A stretch of DNA of 64,000 nucleotides from Desulfuromusa sp. GTDB lineage: Bacteria; Desulfobacterota; Desulfuromonadia; Desulfuromonadales; Geopsychrobacteraceae. How positions within the stretch are numbered: position 1 is the first letter of the stretch; every line of letters starts with the position of its first letter. The translations under genes were made by a program, and so were the position numbers. Positions 52,772 to 62,190 of this stretch are shown here, in pieces. The notes below the pieces were generated by a model that ran no database searches, was not told the origin of the DNA, and was given only the letters and a program-made list of their open reading frames with translations. The DNA lies in the NCBI GenBank assembly GCA_016744595.1, contig JADGEB010000003.1, positions 62,001 through 126,000 on the forward strand, written 5' to 3'.

Positions 52772-53359
52772 ATGTCTTTCATAAATTACGCTTCACGCGA
52801 GATTAATTGTAAAATTGTCTATTATGGTCCAGGGCTCTGTGGAAAAACCACGAACCTTCAGTTCATCTATAATAAGACAGCAGAAGAGTCAAAAGGGAAA
52901 ATGATCTCTTTGGCCACAGAGACCGAGCGAACTCTCTTTTTTGATTTTTTGCCCCTGGCATTAGGGGAAATTCGTGGTTTTAAAACTCGCTTTCATCTCT
53001 ATACAGTTCCAGGCCAGGTATTTTATGATGCCTCTCGAAAGTTAATTCTTAAGGGGGTTGATGGCGTTGTTTTTGTTGCCGATTCGCAAGAAGAGAGATT
53101 TGATGCCAATATAGAGAGTTTGGAAAACCTCAAAGACAATCTGGATGAGCAGGGTTTTGATCTCGAAAAAATCCCTTTTGTCATTCAATATAACAAGCGA
53201 GACCTTCCAAATGTCAGCTCGGTTGAGGAGTTGAGTGAATTGTTGAATCCACGTAAGGTTCCTGAGCTTGAAGGTTGCGCTATGTCTGGCGAAGGTGTTT
53301 TTGAAACCCTGAAAGCTGTAGCTAAGCTGGTACTTAATGATTTGAAAAAAGACGGTTAG
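52772..53359 (+). CDS. mglA: MglA-like Ras-family GTPase
   Basis: The 195-residue small GTPase has the P-loop [14 protein letters not shown], an MglA-type switch region [13 protein letters not shown] (P-G-Q) and base motif NKRDLP. MglA defines the leading pole and controls motility, pilus and secretion polarity in deltaproteobacteria. The MglB-like GAP immediately upstream gives the usual pair. Confidence 0.94.
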   Translation: MSFINYASREINCKIVYYGPGLCGKTTNLQFIYNKTAEESKGKMISLATETERTLFFDFLPLALGEIRGFKTRFHLYTVPGQVFYDASRKLILKGVDGVVFVADSQEERFDANIESLENLKDNLDEQGFDLEKIPFVIQYNKRDLPNVSSVEELSELLNPRKVPELEGCAMSGEGVFETLKAVAKLVLNDLKKDG

Positions 53360-53379
53360 AGAAACCGTCCAGAAAAGGC

Positions 53380-53408
53380 TTGACAGAGAAGAGGCAATTT
53401 CCTATATT
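53380..53408 (+). promoter_or_regulatory. Sigma70 promoter of tRNA-Asn
   Basis: TTGACA (53380-53385) and TATATT (53403-53408) are separated by 17 bp and end 20 bp before the tRNA. Confidence 0.85.
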
Positions 53409-53428
53409 TCCTCTCCGCAACACCCTAT

Positions 53429-53504
53429 TCCCTTTTAGCTCAGTTGGTAGAGCATCTGACTGTTAATCAGATTGTCGCTGGTTCGAGCCCAGCAAAGGGA
53501 GCCA
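53429..53504 (+). tRNA. tRNA-Asn (GTT)
   Basis: The 76-nt cloverleaf has acceptor TCCCTTT/AAAGGGA, D arm GCTCAGTTGGTAGAGC, anticodon loop CTGTTAA with anticodon GTT, T arm GCTGGTTCGAGCCCAGC, and encoded CCA. Confidence 0.97.
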
Positions 53505-53512
53505 TAAAATTC

Positions 53513-53546
53513 AGGGACTTACGGCATTAAGCTGTGAGTCCCTTTT
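53513..53546 (+). terminator. tRNA-Asn terminator
   Basis: AGGGACTtAC and GTgAGTCCCT form a stem with TTTTT, starting 9 bases after the tRNA. Confidence 0.88.
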
Positions 53547-53638
53547 TGTTTGTCTCAGTTAAGTGGTCCCTGTGCGGTGCTTTGTTGCTGACTGTACGAT
53601 CAAATATTGGGTCTACACCAAAGAATGGGGATGGCCTA

Positions 53639-54025
53639 TTAATCCAGAATTTCATCAATCCAGTTGTCAAGAAGATCAAGAGAGGTGGGTTTGTGGAAGA
53701 CCTTATAGCCTCTTTCTTTAGCTATTCTATGCTCTTTTTCTGAGATATCTCCAGAGATGAGAGCTTTATGGTTCGGTGGGACTTTGCATCCTCTCTCTCT
53801 CTGAAACTCAAAGAGTTCCAAACCCGTCATCTCTGGCATGTGATTGTCAGAAAGGACAATGTCATAGTCGGGGACTTGCATGGGGCAGGTGTCTGTCTTT
53901 TGTTCAATCATTGGACAGGTGGGTTTGAGGGAGGATGTCACTTCAAAATTTTTATCTAATAAGTATTCGACTGCAATATCGAGGCAAAATACATCATCAT
54001 CAATGACCAGAGCTTTTCTTTTCAT
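53639..54025 (-). CDS. Single-domain response regulator (receiver)
   Basis: The protein has about 128 residues from the ATG at 54025, preceded by GGAGACAGGG. The acidic pair and strand VIDDDVFCLD, phospho-acceptor Asp in VLSDNHMPEMTG and Lys in VFHKPTS are all in place. There is no output domain, and an insertion of about 20 residues with three Cys (CPMIEQKTDTCPM) precedes the phospho-acceptor strand, which is unusual. No histidine kinase is adjacent. Confidence 0.85.
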   Translation of the reverse strand: MKRKALVIDDDVFCLDIAVEYLLDKNFEVTSSLKPTCPMIEQKTDTCPMQVPDYDIVLSDNHMPEMTGLELFEFQRERGCKVPPNHKALISGDISEKEHRIAKERGYKVFHKPTSLDLLDNWIDEILD

Positions 54026-54199
54026 CCCTGTCTCCATACAATGAATAGCACGTCTTAGATAAGTTGATTATATCATTTTACTTTCATAATCTGACAAGAA
54101 TCTGAGAAATCGAGATAAATGTTATAATAATATCTTTTCCAGTGCTTTTGTGGCTGTTGGGACATGGTTGTTGACATATCTTTCTCGGATAGATGAAAT

Positions 54200-54457
54200 A
54201 TGCCTACTAAAAAAATAGCCGGAATAGTCTTGGTTTTCTTGGGAGCTGTCGTTTTTACTGTCGGCATTTTTCTGTACCGGAAATCTTGTAACCCCAATAG
54301 CTGTATAGTCAGTTTTTCCAAATCGCTGGGAGGGAAGGCATCTATGGTATATGAAAATTCACTTCAGCATGATGAATACTATGGAATAGCTGGTATTTTT
54401 GTGGGGGGTGTTCTTATTCTTGCAGGGGGCGTTTTTCTCTTTAAATCGAGAAAATAA
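54200..54457 (+). CDS. Small two-helix membrane protein (DUF3185-like)
   Basis: The protein has 85 residues. A membrane helix (IAGIVLVFLGAVVFTVGIFL) is followed by a loop FSKSLGGKAS, then a second helix GIAGIFVGGVLILAGGVFLF and basic end. The layout resembles DUF3185 inner-membrane proteins of unknown role. It is a single gene between the receiver and the PilZ gene. Confidence 0.6.
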   Translation: MPTKKIAGIVLVFLGAVVFTVGIFLYRKSCNPNSCIVSFSKSLGGKASMVYENSLQHDEYYGIAGIFVGGVLILAGGVFLFKSRK

Positions 54458-54585
54458 CGTGTCTGGTTCTCCTGCTATAAGACCCCTATACTTTTCCTAC
54501 GTTTTTATTGAAACTTTGCTATCATTCACGAGTTAATCTGATTGCTTTGTTTAAAATAGTTATGCTGCTGTAGAGGGAGGATAGT

Positions 54586-54921
54586 GTGAAGGTAGAGCGC
54601 AAGCCGCTACGTAAGAAAAAGCGTCTCAAGGTTCGTTTCGGGGCTGATTATCCTAAGCGGGTTGCTTTCACCGGTGATGCTTCTGCTGCTGGATTGTATA
54701 TTATAACTGGGCAGCCCGAACATCCTGGCACTAAGTTGTTGATTGAAATTAACTTGCCGGATGAACAACAGGTGATAGTTTATGGGCAGGTTCGTTGGGC
54801 TAAAAAAGTTCCTCCAAACCTGATTCGGCTGGCTAATAAGGCTGGTATGGGAGTCCTGCTGACTCAATTTGAGACAGGCGAGCAGGCTCTTATTGATTAT
54901 CTGGCAACATTACGACACTGA
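54586..54921 (+). CDS. PilZ-like domain protein
   Basis: The protein has 111 residues from a GTG behind GAGGGAGGA. It contains the PilZ-type strands RKKKRLKVRFG, GDASAAGLYI (in place of D-x-S-x2-G) and VIVYGQVRWAKKV, ending GMGVLLTQF. It lies 8 bp before the sigma54 regulator, so the two are probably co-expressed. The motif R-K-K-K-R keeps basic residues suited to cyclic di-GMP but the second motif is altered. Confidence 0.78.
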   Translation: MKVERKPLRKKKRLKVRFGADYPKRVAFTGDASAAGLYIITGQPEHPGTKLLIEINLPDEQQVIVYGQVRWAKKVPPNLIRLANKAGMGVLLTQFETGEQALIDYLATLRH

Positions 54922-54929
54922 TATGCAAT

Positions 54930-56351
54930 ATGAGTCCAAGTGAGAATAATTCTACATATCTCCCCGCAGTCGCTCCCGATCTTGTCCTGATACGCTGGGG
55001 GCATGGTGAGTGGCAGGTTCAGGGGGTGTCGGATCGTTTAGCGCTGTGGCTCGGGCTTGATTCTTCTGCTGCACGGGGTCGTTCTCCTGCCTCTCTTTTT
55101 CCTTCATCGGTTCCATCAATAATTTCTCTTGCTAGTGAAGTTCTGGATCAGGGTCAGGATCTAGGCGATGTTAAATTACGTCTTTTACCTGAGCAACCAG
55201 AGTTTCTTGCCGACATCCAATTTTCCGGATTGACCGAAGACTATCTTGGACAGTTGGTGCGGATCAGTTTGCGAGGTGAGTCAATCGCTAGCAGGCAAGC
55301 GGTCGGCTTCCGCGATATGGTCGGTAGTAGTCCGGCCATGCATGAAGTGTTCAGGAAAATTCGCCTTTATGCCACTTCCGATGCGGCAGTAATTATTACT
55401 GGAGAAACTGGAGCGGGGAAGGAACTGGTAGCCAATGCATTGCACAAAGAGAGCTTGCGGCATGAGAAACCGTTTGCAGCATTAAACTGTGCTGCCATTA
55501 GTGAACAATTGCTAGAATCGGAACTATTTGGCCATGAGCGTGGTGCTTTCACCGGTGCGGTACGGGAGCATCGTGGTTATTTTGAGAGAGCTGATGGGGG
55601 GACTCTGTTCTTAGATGAAATTGGAGATATGCCATCGCATACACAGACCAAATTGCTGCGGGTTCTCGAGGACGGTCGGGTGCAGCGAGTCGGTGGTGAA
55701 AAGAGCCGGCAGGTTGATGTTCGTTTTATTGGAGCAACCAATGTCCCCTTGGAGCAGGCGGTTGCTGAAAAGCATTTTAGGGCCGATTTGTATCACCGGT
55801 TAGCTGTTTTGCGGATCCATCTCCCTGCATTGCGTGAGCGTTCTGAAGATATTCCCCTTTTGACTGAGCTGTTCCTGCAACAGTTTAATACCCGCTACGG
55901 TAAAGGAGTCAAGCGCCTGACCAGTGAAGCTGTTCGCTTGCTTCAGTCCTATCTCTGGCCGGGAAATATCCGTGAGTTACGTAATGTCATCGAGCGGGTA
56001 GTAGTGGAAGCGGAAACTGAAGCAATTGGGGCACGGGCTTTTACCGAATGGATCGGTGAACGTCAACAGTTTGCAAATTCCAAAAGTTTAGTGCCGCTCG
56101 ATGAAAATCAAAAAAATCTCCCAGTAGCGATTCCGTATTCTCAAGTTGTTGAAAATTTTGAATATCAAACCGATACTTCGCACCGGATTATGGGAAAGAG
56201 AATTGAGTTGACCGAAGAAATGATCCGGCGAGCCTACCAGAGAAACAACCAAAATCTTTCAGCAGCAGCCAGATATTTGGGGATACACCGCGCCACATTG
56301 TATCGCCATCTGCAACGGCTGAATCTGACCCGAGAAAATCTGTCCCGATAG
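54930..56351 (+). CDS. Sigma54-dependent transcriptional activator
   Basis: The protein has 473 residues. A PAS-like N-terminal domain (residues 1-120) is followed by the AAA+ activator domain with Walker A ITGETGAGKELVANALH, the sigma54-contacting loop ERGAFTGAVREH, Walker B GGTLFLDEIGDM and R-finger region, and then a Fis-type helix-turn-helix (NLSAAARYLGIHRATLYRHL). There is no receiver domain, so the PAS part senses the signal. A 16-bp palindrome and a -24/-12-like promoter follow before the hsp20 genes, suggesting these as targets. Confidence 0.94.
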   Translation: MSPSENNSTYLPAVAPDLVLIRWGHGEWQVQGVSDRLALWLGLDSSAARGRSPASLFPSSVPSIISLASEVLDQGQDLGDVKLRLLPEQPEFLADIQFSGLTEDYLGQLVRISLRGESIASRQAVGFRDMVGSSPAMHEVFRKIRLYATSDAAVIITGETGAGKELVANALHKESLRHEKPFAALNCAAISEQLLESELFGHERGAFTGAVREHRGYFERADGGTLFLDEIGDMPSHTQTKLLRVLEDGRVQRVGGEKSRQVDVRFIGATNVPLEQAVAEKHFRADLYHRLAVLRIHLPALRERSEDIPLLTELFLQQFNTRYGKGVKRLTSEAVRLLQSYLWPGNIRELRNVIERVVVEAETEAIGARAFTEWIGERQQFANSKSLVPLDENQKNLPVAIPYSQVVENFEYQTDTSHRIMGKRIELTEEMIRRAYQRNNQNLSAAARYLGIHRATLYRHLQRLNLTRENLSR

Positions 56352-56381
56352 AACCCATCGTATATTCTTAAGCTTAGGTCC

Positions 56382-56433
56382 GCGACGTCGCACCTGTCGC
56401 ATTATGATCATTCTGCAACAGGTGTGACGTCGC
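56382..56433. promoter_or_regulatory. Long inverted repeat, candidate enhancer (UAS) site
   Basis: GCGACGTCGCACCTGT (56382-56397) and ACAGGTGTGACGTCGC (56418-56433) are complementary at 15 of 16 positions, with a further GCA/TGC pairing inside. No T tract follows on the plus strand. It lies 79-130 bp upstream of the -24/-12-like element, the normal distance for a sigma54 enhancer. It may also act as a terminator-like stem for the regulator transcript. Confidence 0.6.
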
Positions 56434-56511
56434 AAATTTACTAGACATATCTCCACTGAATTTTAACTATTTGATAATATTGATAATATTGATAATAATT
56501 ATTCCTGCATG

Positions 56512-56528
56512 TTGGCATTCCTTTTGAA
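56512..56528 (+). promoter_or_regulatory. Candidate sigma54 (-24/-12) promoter of hsp20 operon
   Basis: TTGGCATTCCTTTTGAA matches the consensus YTGGCAC-N5-TTGCW at the GG and at the GG-N10-G spacing, with GA in place of GC at -12. It is 55 bp before the first hsp20 start and downstream of a likely enhancer and its activator gene. Confidence 0.5.
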
Positions 56529-56582
56529 GTACCTCTGCCACGAAATCAAAACATCAACAACCAAAAAAACAGGAGGAACAAA

Positions 56583-57011
56583 ATGTTTGGATTACAGTTT
56601 GTGAATGAAATGGAAAGCATGCAGCGTGAGATAGATCAACTCTTCCGTGGTTTCGGTTATAGCCCGGCTTATGGGTCGCAGCGAAAACAGATTAACTTTG
56701 AAGCTACTGACACTGGCGAGAGTATTCATGTCGAAGCACCACTTCCGGGGCTGGATATTGAAAAACTAAATATTACTGTGCTCGGCCGTCGCTTGACTGT
56801 CTCAGGTGAGTTCTCTCAGTCTGAAGTGCCGCAGGATGCTCGCTGGCATCGTCAGGAACGTAGTGCTGGGACGTTTGAGAAAAATATTCAGCTACCAGTC
56901 AATCTTGATACAGAGAAAGTTGAAGCCGAGTACAAGCAAGGGATTTTGAAGATCAATCTGCCGAAAGCTGCGTCAGCACTGCCGAAGAAAATTGGAATCA
57001 ACGTTGGTTGA
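56583..57011 (+). CDS. Hsp20/alpha-crystallin small heat-shock protein 1
   Basis: The protein has 142 residues. The alpha-crystallin domain runs from residue about 35 (INFEATDTGESIHVEAPLPG) to the end, with the conserved GILKINLPK strand and a short I-G-I-N-V tail. It holds unfolding proteins for ClpB/DnaK refolding. AGGAGG lies 6 bp upstream. It forms an operon with the second hsp20 52 bp downstream. Confidence 0.94.
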   Translation: MFGLQFVNEMESMQREIDQLFRGFGYSPAYGSQRKQINFEATDTGESIHVEAPLPGLDIEKLNITVLGRRLTVSGEFSQSEVPQDARWHRQERSAGTFEKNIQLPVNLDTEKVEAEYKQGILKINLPKAASALPKKIGINVG

Positions 57012-57062
57012 ACAAGGCTGACTAGAGTTGAGAAAATAAATAAATCCTAAAGGAGATAGATC

Positions 57063-57437
57063 ATGAACGATAAGCAAGTTATGGCGCGGGAACATAATCA
57101 GAGAAGCAATGATGCTGTGGAAACATCAATCTTTCGCTTAACACCCGCTGTCGATATTTACGAAACTACCTCAGATCTGATTGTTGTTGCAAATTTGCCG
57201 GGGGTTGAAAAGTCTGGATTGCAGCTGGAAATATCCCGTGGAGTATTAACTCTAGAGGGAGATATTCAGGTTGGTGAAGAAGAACAACAACGTGGATATT
57301 ATCGTCAGTTCCAAGTTTCTGAACAAATTGATACCGATGTCGCTGATGCCTCATTAAGGGACGGAGTTCTTACTTTGAGGTTGCCAAAAATTGAAGCAGC
57401 GAAGCCTAAGAAGATTGCAGTTAAAACACTGCATTGA
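57063..57437 (+). CDS. Hsp20/alpha-crystallin small heat-shock protein 2
   Basis: The protein has 124 residues with TPAVDIYETTSDLIVVANLPG and the conserved GVLTLRLPK strand. It is clearly diverged from Hsp20-1 (different N-terminal arm and Glu-rich loop), as in paired small heat-shock proteins that co-assemble. AAAGGAG precedes the start; a terminator follows. Confidence 0.94.
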   Translation: MNDKQVMAREHNQRSNDAVETSIFRLTPAVDIYETTSDLIVVANLPGVEKSGLQLEISRGVLTLEGDIQVGEEEQQRGYYRQFQVSEQIDTDVADASLRDGVLTLRLPKIEAAKPKKIAVKTLH

Positions 57438-57446
57438 TTTAAAATT

Positions 57447-57475
57447 AGGCCAGGGGCGATACCCTGGCCTTTTTT
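57447..57475 (+). terminator. Terminator after the hsp20 pair
   Basis: AGGCCAGGG and CCCTGGCCT enclose a short loop and are followed by TTTTTT. Confidence 0.93.
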
Positions 57476-57542
57476 GCAGCATTTTGGCATTTAAGAGCTA
57501 TAGTTAAGGGAACTGTGAAATATAAATGTATCAGGAGCGACT

Positions 57543-60158
57543 ATGATTGATCTGAATCGAGCCACCCAAAAAGTTCAGGAAGCTTTTCAAGAGGCTCAGG
57601 CTCAAGCTTTGCGCCTGGGGCATGCAGAAATTGATGGCGAACATCTACTGCTGGCTCTCTGCGAGCAGCAGGATGGTCTAGCTCCACGGCTACTGCAAAA
57701 GTTGAATATTGCCGTGGAAGATGTGTCTGATGATTTGAGCAAGGATTTAAAGGCTCGCCCACGTATGAGTGGTTCCGGAGCTGATAGTAGTAAGATTTAT
57801 GCCAGTCGTCGTCTTGGCTACCTCTTGCTTCAGGCAGAATCCGAAGCAAAGCAGCTTAAAGATGAATATGTCAGTGTGGAGCATCTCCTTCTAGCGGCTG
57901 TTGCCGAGGGTGAACGCACTATCGTAGGAAAAACATTCAAAAAACTGAATATTGACCGAGATAAATTTCTGCAAGCATTGACCGAAATTCGTGGTCATCA
58001 ACGAGTGACCAGCCAAGATCCGGAATCGACCTACGAAGCTTTGGAAAAATATGGTCGTGATCTGGTTGAAGCGGTCAAAAAAGGAAAACTGGATCCGGTT
58101 ATTGGGCGGGATGAAGAAATCCGTCGGGTGATTAGAATTCTGTCGCGCAAGACTAAAAATAATCCGGTTTTGATTGGTGAGCCGGGGGTAGGAAAAACTG
58201 CAATTGTTGAGGGTTTGGCACATAGGATTGTTCGTGGCGATGTCCCAGAAGGCTTGAAAGACAAAACGGTCTTCTCGCTCGATATGAGTGCGTTGGTTGC
58301 CGGAGCTAAATATCGGGGTGAGTTTGAGGAACGTCTCAAGGCAGTCCTCAAAGAAATTCAGGATAGTGATGGACAAATTCTATTGTTTATCGATGAACTG
58401 CATACGATTGTTGGAACCGGTAAGGCTGAAGGCGCTATCGATGCTGGAAATATGCTTAAGCCAATGCTGGCTCGGGGGGAGTTGCATTGTATCGGGGCAA
58501 CGACTCTGGATGAATATCGCCAATATCTGGAAAAAGATCCCGCTCTGGAGCGTCGTTTTCAGCCAGTGCTGGTTGAACAGCCTGATGTTGAATCAACGAT
58601 CAGTATCTTACGTGGTTTGAAGGAGCGCTTTGAGGTCTATCATGGTGTTCGCATTCAGGATAACGCCTTAGTTGCAGCGACCGAATTGAGTCATCGCTAC
58701 ATTGCTGATCGCTTTTTACCGGACAAAGCGATTGATCTGGTCGATGAGGCATGTGCGACTATCCGTACCGAAATTGATTCGATGCCTGTTGAACTTGATG
58801 CCATCACGCGGAGACTGATGCAGTTGGAGATTGAGGAAGCAGCGCTGAAAAAGGAAAAAGATCAGGTCAGTCGTGAACGGTTGGCTGTATTACAGAAAGA
58901 GTTGGCAGAACTGAAATCCAGTGAGCAGACCCTTGCAGCGCAATGGCAATTGGAAAAAGGGGGAATCCGTGGGGTTCAACAGTTGCGCGAAGAAATTGAA
59001 AAAACTCGCCTGGCAATTGGTGAGGCTGAGCGTGACTATGATTTGAATCGTGCTGCTGAACTTAAGCATGGCCGTTTGCCGGATCTGGAGAGGCAGCTAC
59101 AGGTAGAGGAAGAGCGAATGGAGAGTAGCGACGCTACTGCCAAGCTGCTGCGTGAAGAAGTCACTGAAGATGAGATTGCCGAAATTGTTGCACGTTGGAC
59201 TGGTATCCCGGTCACTCGATTGATTGAAGGTGAGCGGGAAAAGTTACTAAAACTGGATGAAATTTTACATCAGCGAGTTATCGGTCAAGATGAGGCGGTG
59301 CAACGAGTTGCCGATGCGGTGATCCGGGCACGAGCCGGGATTAAAGATCCACGCCGTCCAATTGGTTCATTCATTTTCCTTGGCCCGACCGGGGTAGGAA
59401 AAACAGAACTGGCACGAACCCTTGCCGAGACTTTGTTTGACAGTGAGGATAACCTGATTCGTATTGATATGTCGGAATACATGGAAAAACATGCTGTCAG
59501 TCGGCTGCTTGGGGCTCCTCCCGGTTATATCGGTTATGAAGAAGGGGGACAACTGACCGAAGCGGTGCGCCGGCAACCCTATGCCGTGATTCTCTTTGAC
59601 GAAATTGAAAAAGCCCATCCTGATGTTTTCAACGTTTTGTTGCAGATTCTGGATGATGGTCGGGCAACTGATTCCAAGGGGCGCACCGTTAGTTTCAAGA
59701 ATGCCGTCATCATCATGACCTCTAATATTGGTTCTCAGTATCTGCTTGAGGGAATTCGTGATGGTGAAATTTCAACCGAGGTTAGCCGTCAAGTTGAACA
59801 GGAGTTGCGGCAGAGCTTCCGACCAGAATTTTTGAATCGTGTCGATGATACGATCATTTTCAAACCGCTGAACAAGAGAGAGATTAAACAGATCGTATTG
59901 CTGCTGCTTGAAGAATTACGTCAGCGCATGGCTGAAAATCACTTGGGGCTGGAATTGACCGGCGCCGCATGTGATTTTATTGCTGAAACGGCTTATGACC
60001 CGGTTTACGGGGCGCGACCACTGAAACGCTTTATCCAGCGGCAGCTGGAAACAAAAGTAGCTCGAACCTTAATTGCTGGTGACGTGAAAGAAGGAACTTG
60101 CATAGTTGTCGATTTGGATGCCGATGGGTTGGTTGTCACGGTGCAAAAGGCACAATAA
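57543..60158 (+). CDS. clpB: ATP-dependent disaggregase ClpB
   Basis: The protein has 871 residues with the full ClpB order: N domain (residues 1-145), first AAA+ module with [15 protein letters not shown], the coiled-coil middle domain (about 410-525, [20 protein letters not shown]) that sets ClpB apart from ClpA/ClpC, and second AAA+ module with [18 protein letters not shown]. It threads aggregated proteins with help from DnaK and the small heat-shock proteins encoded just upstream. The hsp20 terminator separates the units, so it should have its own promoter in 57476-57530. Confidence 0.96.
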   Translation: MIDLNRATQKVQEAFQEAQAQALRLGHAEIDGEHLLLALCEQQDGLAPRLLQKLNIAVEDVSDDLSKDLKARPRMSGSGADSSKIYASRRLGYLLLQAESEAKQLKDEYVSVEHLLLAAVAEGERTIVGKTFKKLNIDRDKFLQALTEIRGHQRVTSQDPESTYEALEKYGRDLVEAVKKGKLDPVIGRDEEIRRVIRILSRKTKNNPVLIGEPGVGKTAIVEGLAHRIVRGDVPEGLKDKTVFSLDMSALVAGAKYRGEFEERLKAVLKEIQDSDGQILLFIDELHTIVGTGKAEGAIDAGNMLKPMLARGELHCIGATTLDEYRQYLEKDPALERRFQPVLVEQPDVESTISILRGLKERFEVYHGVRIQDNALVAATELSHRYIADRFLPDKAIDLVDEACATIRTEIDSMPVELDAITRRLMQLEIEEAALKKEKDQVSRERLAVLQKELAELKSSEQTLAAQWQLEKGGIRGVQQLREEIEKTRLAIGEAERDYDLNRAAELKHGRLPDLERQLQVEEERMESSDATAKLLREEVTEDEIAEIVARWTGIPVTRLIEGEREKLLKLDEILHQRVIGQDEAVQRVADAVIRARAGIKDPRRPIGSFIFLGPTGVGKTELARTLAETLFDSEDNLIRIDMSEYMEKHAVSRLLGAPPGYIGYEEGGQLTEAVRRQPYAVILFDEIEKAHPDVFNVLLQILDDGRATDSKGRTVSFKNAVIIMTSNIGSQYLLEGIRDGEISTEVSRQVEQELRQSFRPEFLNRVDDTIIFKPLNKREIKQIVLLLLEELRQRMAENHLGLELTGAACDFIAETAYDPVYGARPLKRFIQRQLETKVARTLIAGDVKEGTCIVVDLDADGLVVTVQKAQ

Positions 60159-60260
60159 AATCTGAATAACTTACTAATTTACTTGTCTATTCTTTGGAAA
60201 CATGTAGAATATGACTATAATAGTTATAAATAGAACGCACTTAAGTAGGGGAGAAACATT

Positions 60261-60536
60261 ATGCGTATCGATATTCTGTGTAAGCCAGATCATCCTGAAA
60301 GTTGCAAGGGAACAGTCAATAATGTGCGTGAAGCACTTGATCAACTTGGAGTTAAAGCTGAAGTTCATCAATTTAATGATTCACGTAAAATGATTGATAA
60401 TCGGATTTATGTTGAGCCAGCCCTGCTGATTGATGATCAGGTTCGGATTGCTGGTCGGGTGCCGGAAGTTGGTGAAATTATCAATTTTATAGCTGAACGA
60501 CCCAGATACCTGAAAGAAGTGGCCAAGGTTGCTTAA
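60261..60536 (+). CDS. Small thioredoxin-fold protein
   Basis: The protein has 91 residues behind GGGGAG. The first strand MRIDILCKPDHPESCKG followed by a helix, VKAEVHQFND, then VEPALLIDDQVRIAGRVP, resembles small thioredoxin/glutaredoxin-like proteins. The Cys pair is C-x7-C rather than C-x2-C, so ordinary disulfide exchange is doubtful. It could be a redox adaptor or a metal carrier. A second frame starting at 60211 overlaps it and is a shadow. Confidence 0.75.
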   Translation: MRIDILCKPDHPESCKGTVNNVREALDQLGVKAEVHQFNDSRKMIDNRIYVEPALLIDDQVRIAGRVPEVGEIINFIAERPRYLKEVAKVA

Positions 60537-60573
60537 CTCTTAAGATTTAAAGGCTCCTGACTCTTGATCTGTT

Positions 60574-60614
60574 AAAGGCTCCTGCGCGATAGCGTTAGGA
60601 GCCTTTACTTTTTG
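60574..60614 (+). terminator. Terminator after the thioredoxin-fold gene
   Basis: AAAGGCTCCT and AGGAGCCTTT form a perfect 10-bp stem, then T-rich sequence. An extra copy of the left arm (aaaggctcctg) lies 25 bp upstream at 60549. Confidence 0.88.
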
Positions 60615-60661
60615 AGTAGTCTCAGGTAGGCTTAATCTGTATTTTTTAAGGAGTTAGGGTG

Positions 60662-62029
60662 ATGTCGAAAATTCTATTGGTTGATGATGTTGATTTGTTT
60701 CTTGAACTTGAACGATCCTACCTGGAAGGTTGCGATTACGATCTGGTAACTGCTTCATCTGGGGAAGAAACCCTGCAGCGACTCGATAAAATAGCGCCGG
60801 ATGTGTTGCTTCTTGATTATTATATGCCGGGAATCAACGGTGATGAAGTCTGTCGATTGATTCGCAAAAATTCCCTCTGGAAGAAATTACCCATTCTCAT
60901 GGTCACTGCAGCTGGCAAACCGGAAGAAGTACAGAGCTGCTTGGATGCTGGTTGTGATGATTATATTACTAAGCCGGTGAATAAACAGGAGCTGCGCGAT
61001 AAAGTAAAACGCCTGCTTGGTACAGTTCAGCGCAGATCAGCAGAGCGAGTTACTGTAAAACTGCCAATCCAACTACAGGAAGGTGGTCGGCTCCACGTTG
61101 TTACGAGCAAAGATATTTCGTCCAGTGGGGTATGCCTCAATGCTTCAACTCCGCTGGAAGAAAATACAACGGTTGAGATGAAGCTGGAAGGTTCAGACGG
61201 AAAACTTCTATCTTTGTATGGCAAGATCAAGCGGTCTTCAGCAGAGGAAAAAGATGGCTGTGGGGTTTACTTTATCTATCCAGATCAGGCGAGCAAAAAA
61301 CACCTGGATCGACTGATACGGAGTAAAAAAGCTGAACAGTTACAAAAAGATGGTGTGGATAGACAGCTAAGTAACCGCTTGCAGACATTGGAGGACGAGT
61401 GTTCACAGCTGCGCACTGAGCAGGATGATGCGTTGCGCCGGATCGGTGAACTGGAACAGGAAAACCTCGATTTTGCCAATCAGTTGGTTCAAGTTGAGGA
61501 TGTTAATAACAATTTGACGAACCTCTATATTGCCTCTTCTCGGCTCCATTCAACTCTGGATCGCGAAGAGACTCTGGAGATTATCAAAGAGGTTGTTATT
61601 AATTTTGTCGGTGCCGAAAAATTTGCAGTTTTTCTTTTTGATAAGACAACTGAACAATTACATTATGAAACCGGTGAAGGTTTTGACGATAGCGAAAGCT
61701 TTCCTGATATCCCACTGGGTGAAGGGGTGCTTGGAAAAACTGCCGCTGACACCGAAAATTATTTTCATCCAGGGGCAATCAGCGATGGGTCTGATGATTT
61801 ACTTGCCCCAATTGTTGCGATCCCTCTCATGATTCACGGAAAAATGATTGGGCTGTTGGCGATCTATCGACTCTTTATTCAGAAGGAACAACTGGAATCG
61901 ATCGATTATCAACTTTTCTCAATGCTGGGTGAACACGCAGCCTCAGCGCTCTTTTCTTCAACCCTCTATGGGCATTCGGAACGTAAGCGTCAGACATATC
62001 AAGGTTTTGTCGATCTTCTGTTGAAGTGA
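60662..62029 (+). CDS. Receiver-PilZ-coiled coil-GAF signalling protein
   Basis: The ATG at 60662 follows AAGGAG; the GTG one codon earlier is possible. The protein has 455 residues. Residues 1-120 are a receiver (ILLVDDVDLFLELER, phospho-Asp in LLLDYYMPGINGDE, Lys in YITKPVN). Residues about 122-225 are a PilZ domain (QRRSAERVTVKLPIQL, DISSSGVCL). Residues about 235-285 form a coiled coil, and residues about 295-440 a GAF domain. It has no enzymatic output, so it probably links phosphorylation and cyclic di-GMP to a partner protein. Confidence 0.87.
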   Translation: MSKILLVDDVDLFLELERSYLEGCDYDLVTASSGEETLQRLDKIAPDVLLLDYYMPGINGDEVCRLIRKNSLWKKLPILMVTAAGKPEEVQSCLDAGCDDYITKPVNKQELRDKVKRLLGTVQRRSAERVTVKLPIQLQEGGRLHVVTSKDISSSGVCLNASTPLEENTTVEMKLEGSDGKLLSLYGKIKRSSAEEKDGCGVYFIYPDQASKKHLDRLIRSKKAEQLQKDGVDRQLSNRLQTLEDECSQLRTEQDDALRRIGELEQENLDFANQLVQVEDVNNNLTNLYIASSRLHSTLDREETLEIIKEVVINFVGAEKFAVFLFDKTTEQLHYETGEGFDDSESFPDIPLGEGVLGKTAADTENYFHPGAISDGSDDLLAPIVAIPLMIHGKMIGLLAIYRLFIQKEQLESIDYQLFSMLGEHAASALFSSTLYGHSERKRQTYQGFVDLLLK

Positions 62030-62037
62030 GATGTTGA

Positions 62038-62079
62038 GTATTATGGGGACATGTACATTGTTACGTGTCCCCATAATAC
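62038..62079. repeat. Perfect 14-bp inverted repeat
   Basis: GTATTATGGGGACA (62038-62051) and TGTCCCCATAATAC (62066-62079) are exact complements around a 14-base loop. It lacks a T tract. It lies between two convergent genes, so it may act as a weak bidirectional terminator or be a REP-like palindrome; see findings. Confidence 0.7.
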
Positions 62080-62190
62080 GGATTACAACAAAGAAAATCA
62101 CGGGGTTGCGCCCCCGAGCGGGAGGGATAATTCTAAAAAAAGGAATAAAGTTAGCTTATTGAGTTGGTTGTTTACCGTTATGCTGAATAG

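Noticed and set aside
56470-56505. Short tandem repeat tgataatat x3 upstream of hsp20
   Set aside because: AT-rich, only three imperfect units; most likely promoter-flanking A/T sequence.
57481-57500. Second sigma54-like element TTGGCA upstream of clpB
   Set aside because: The spacing to the following GC is 9 instead of 10 bases and no enhancer is visible.
60211-60393. 60-residue frame overlapping the thioredoxin-fold gene
   Set aside because: It is an out-of-frame shadow; the frame at 60261 has a ribosome-binding site and a recognisable fold pattern.
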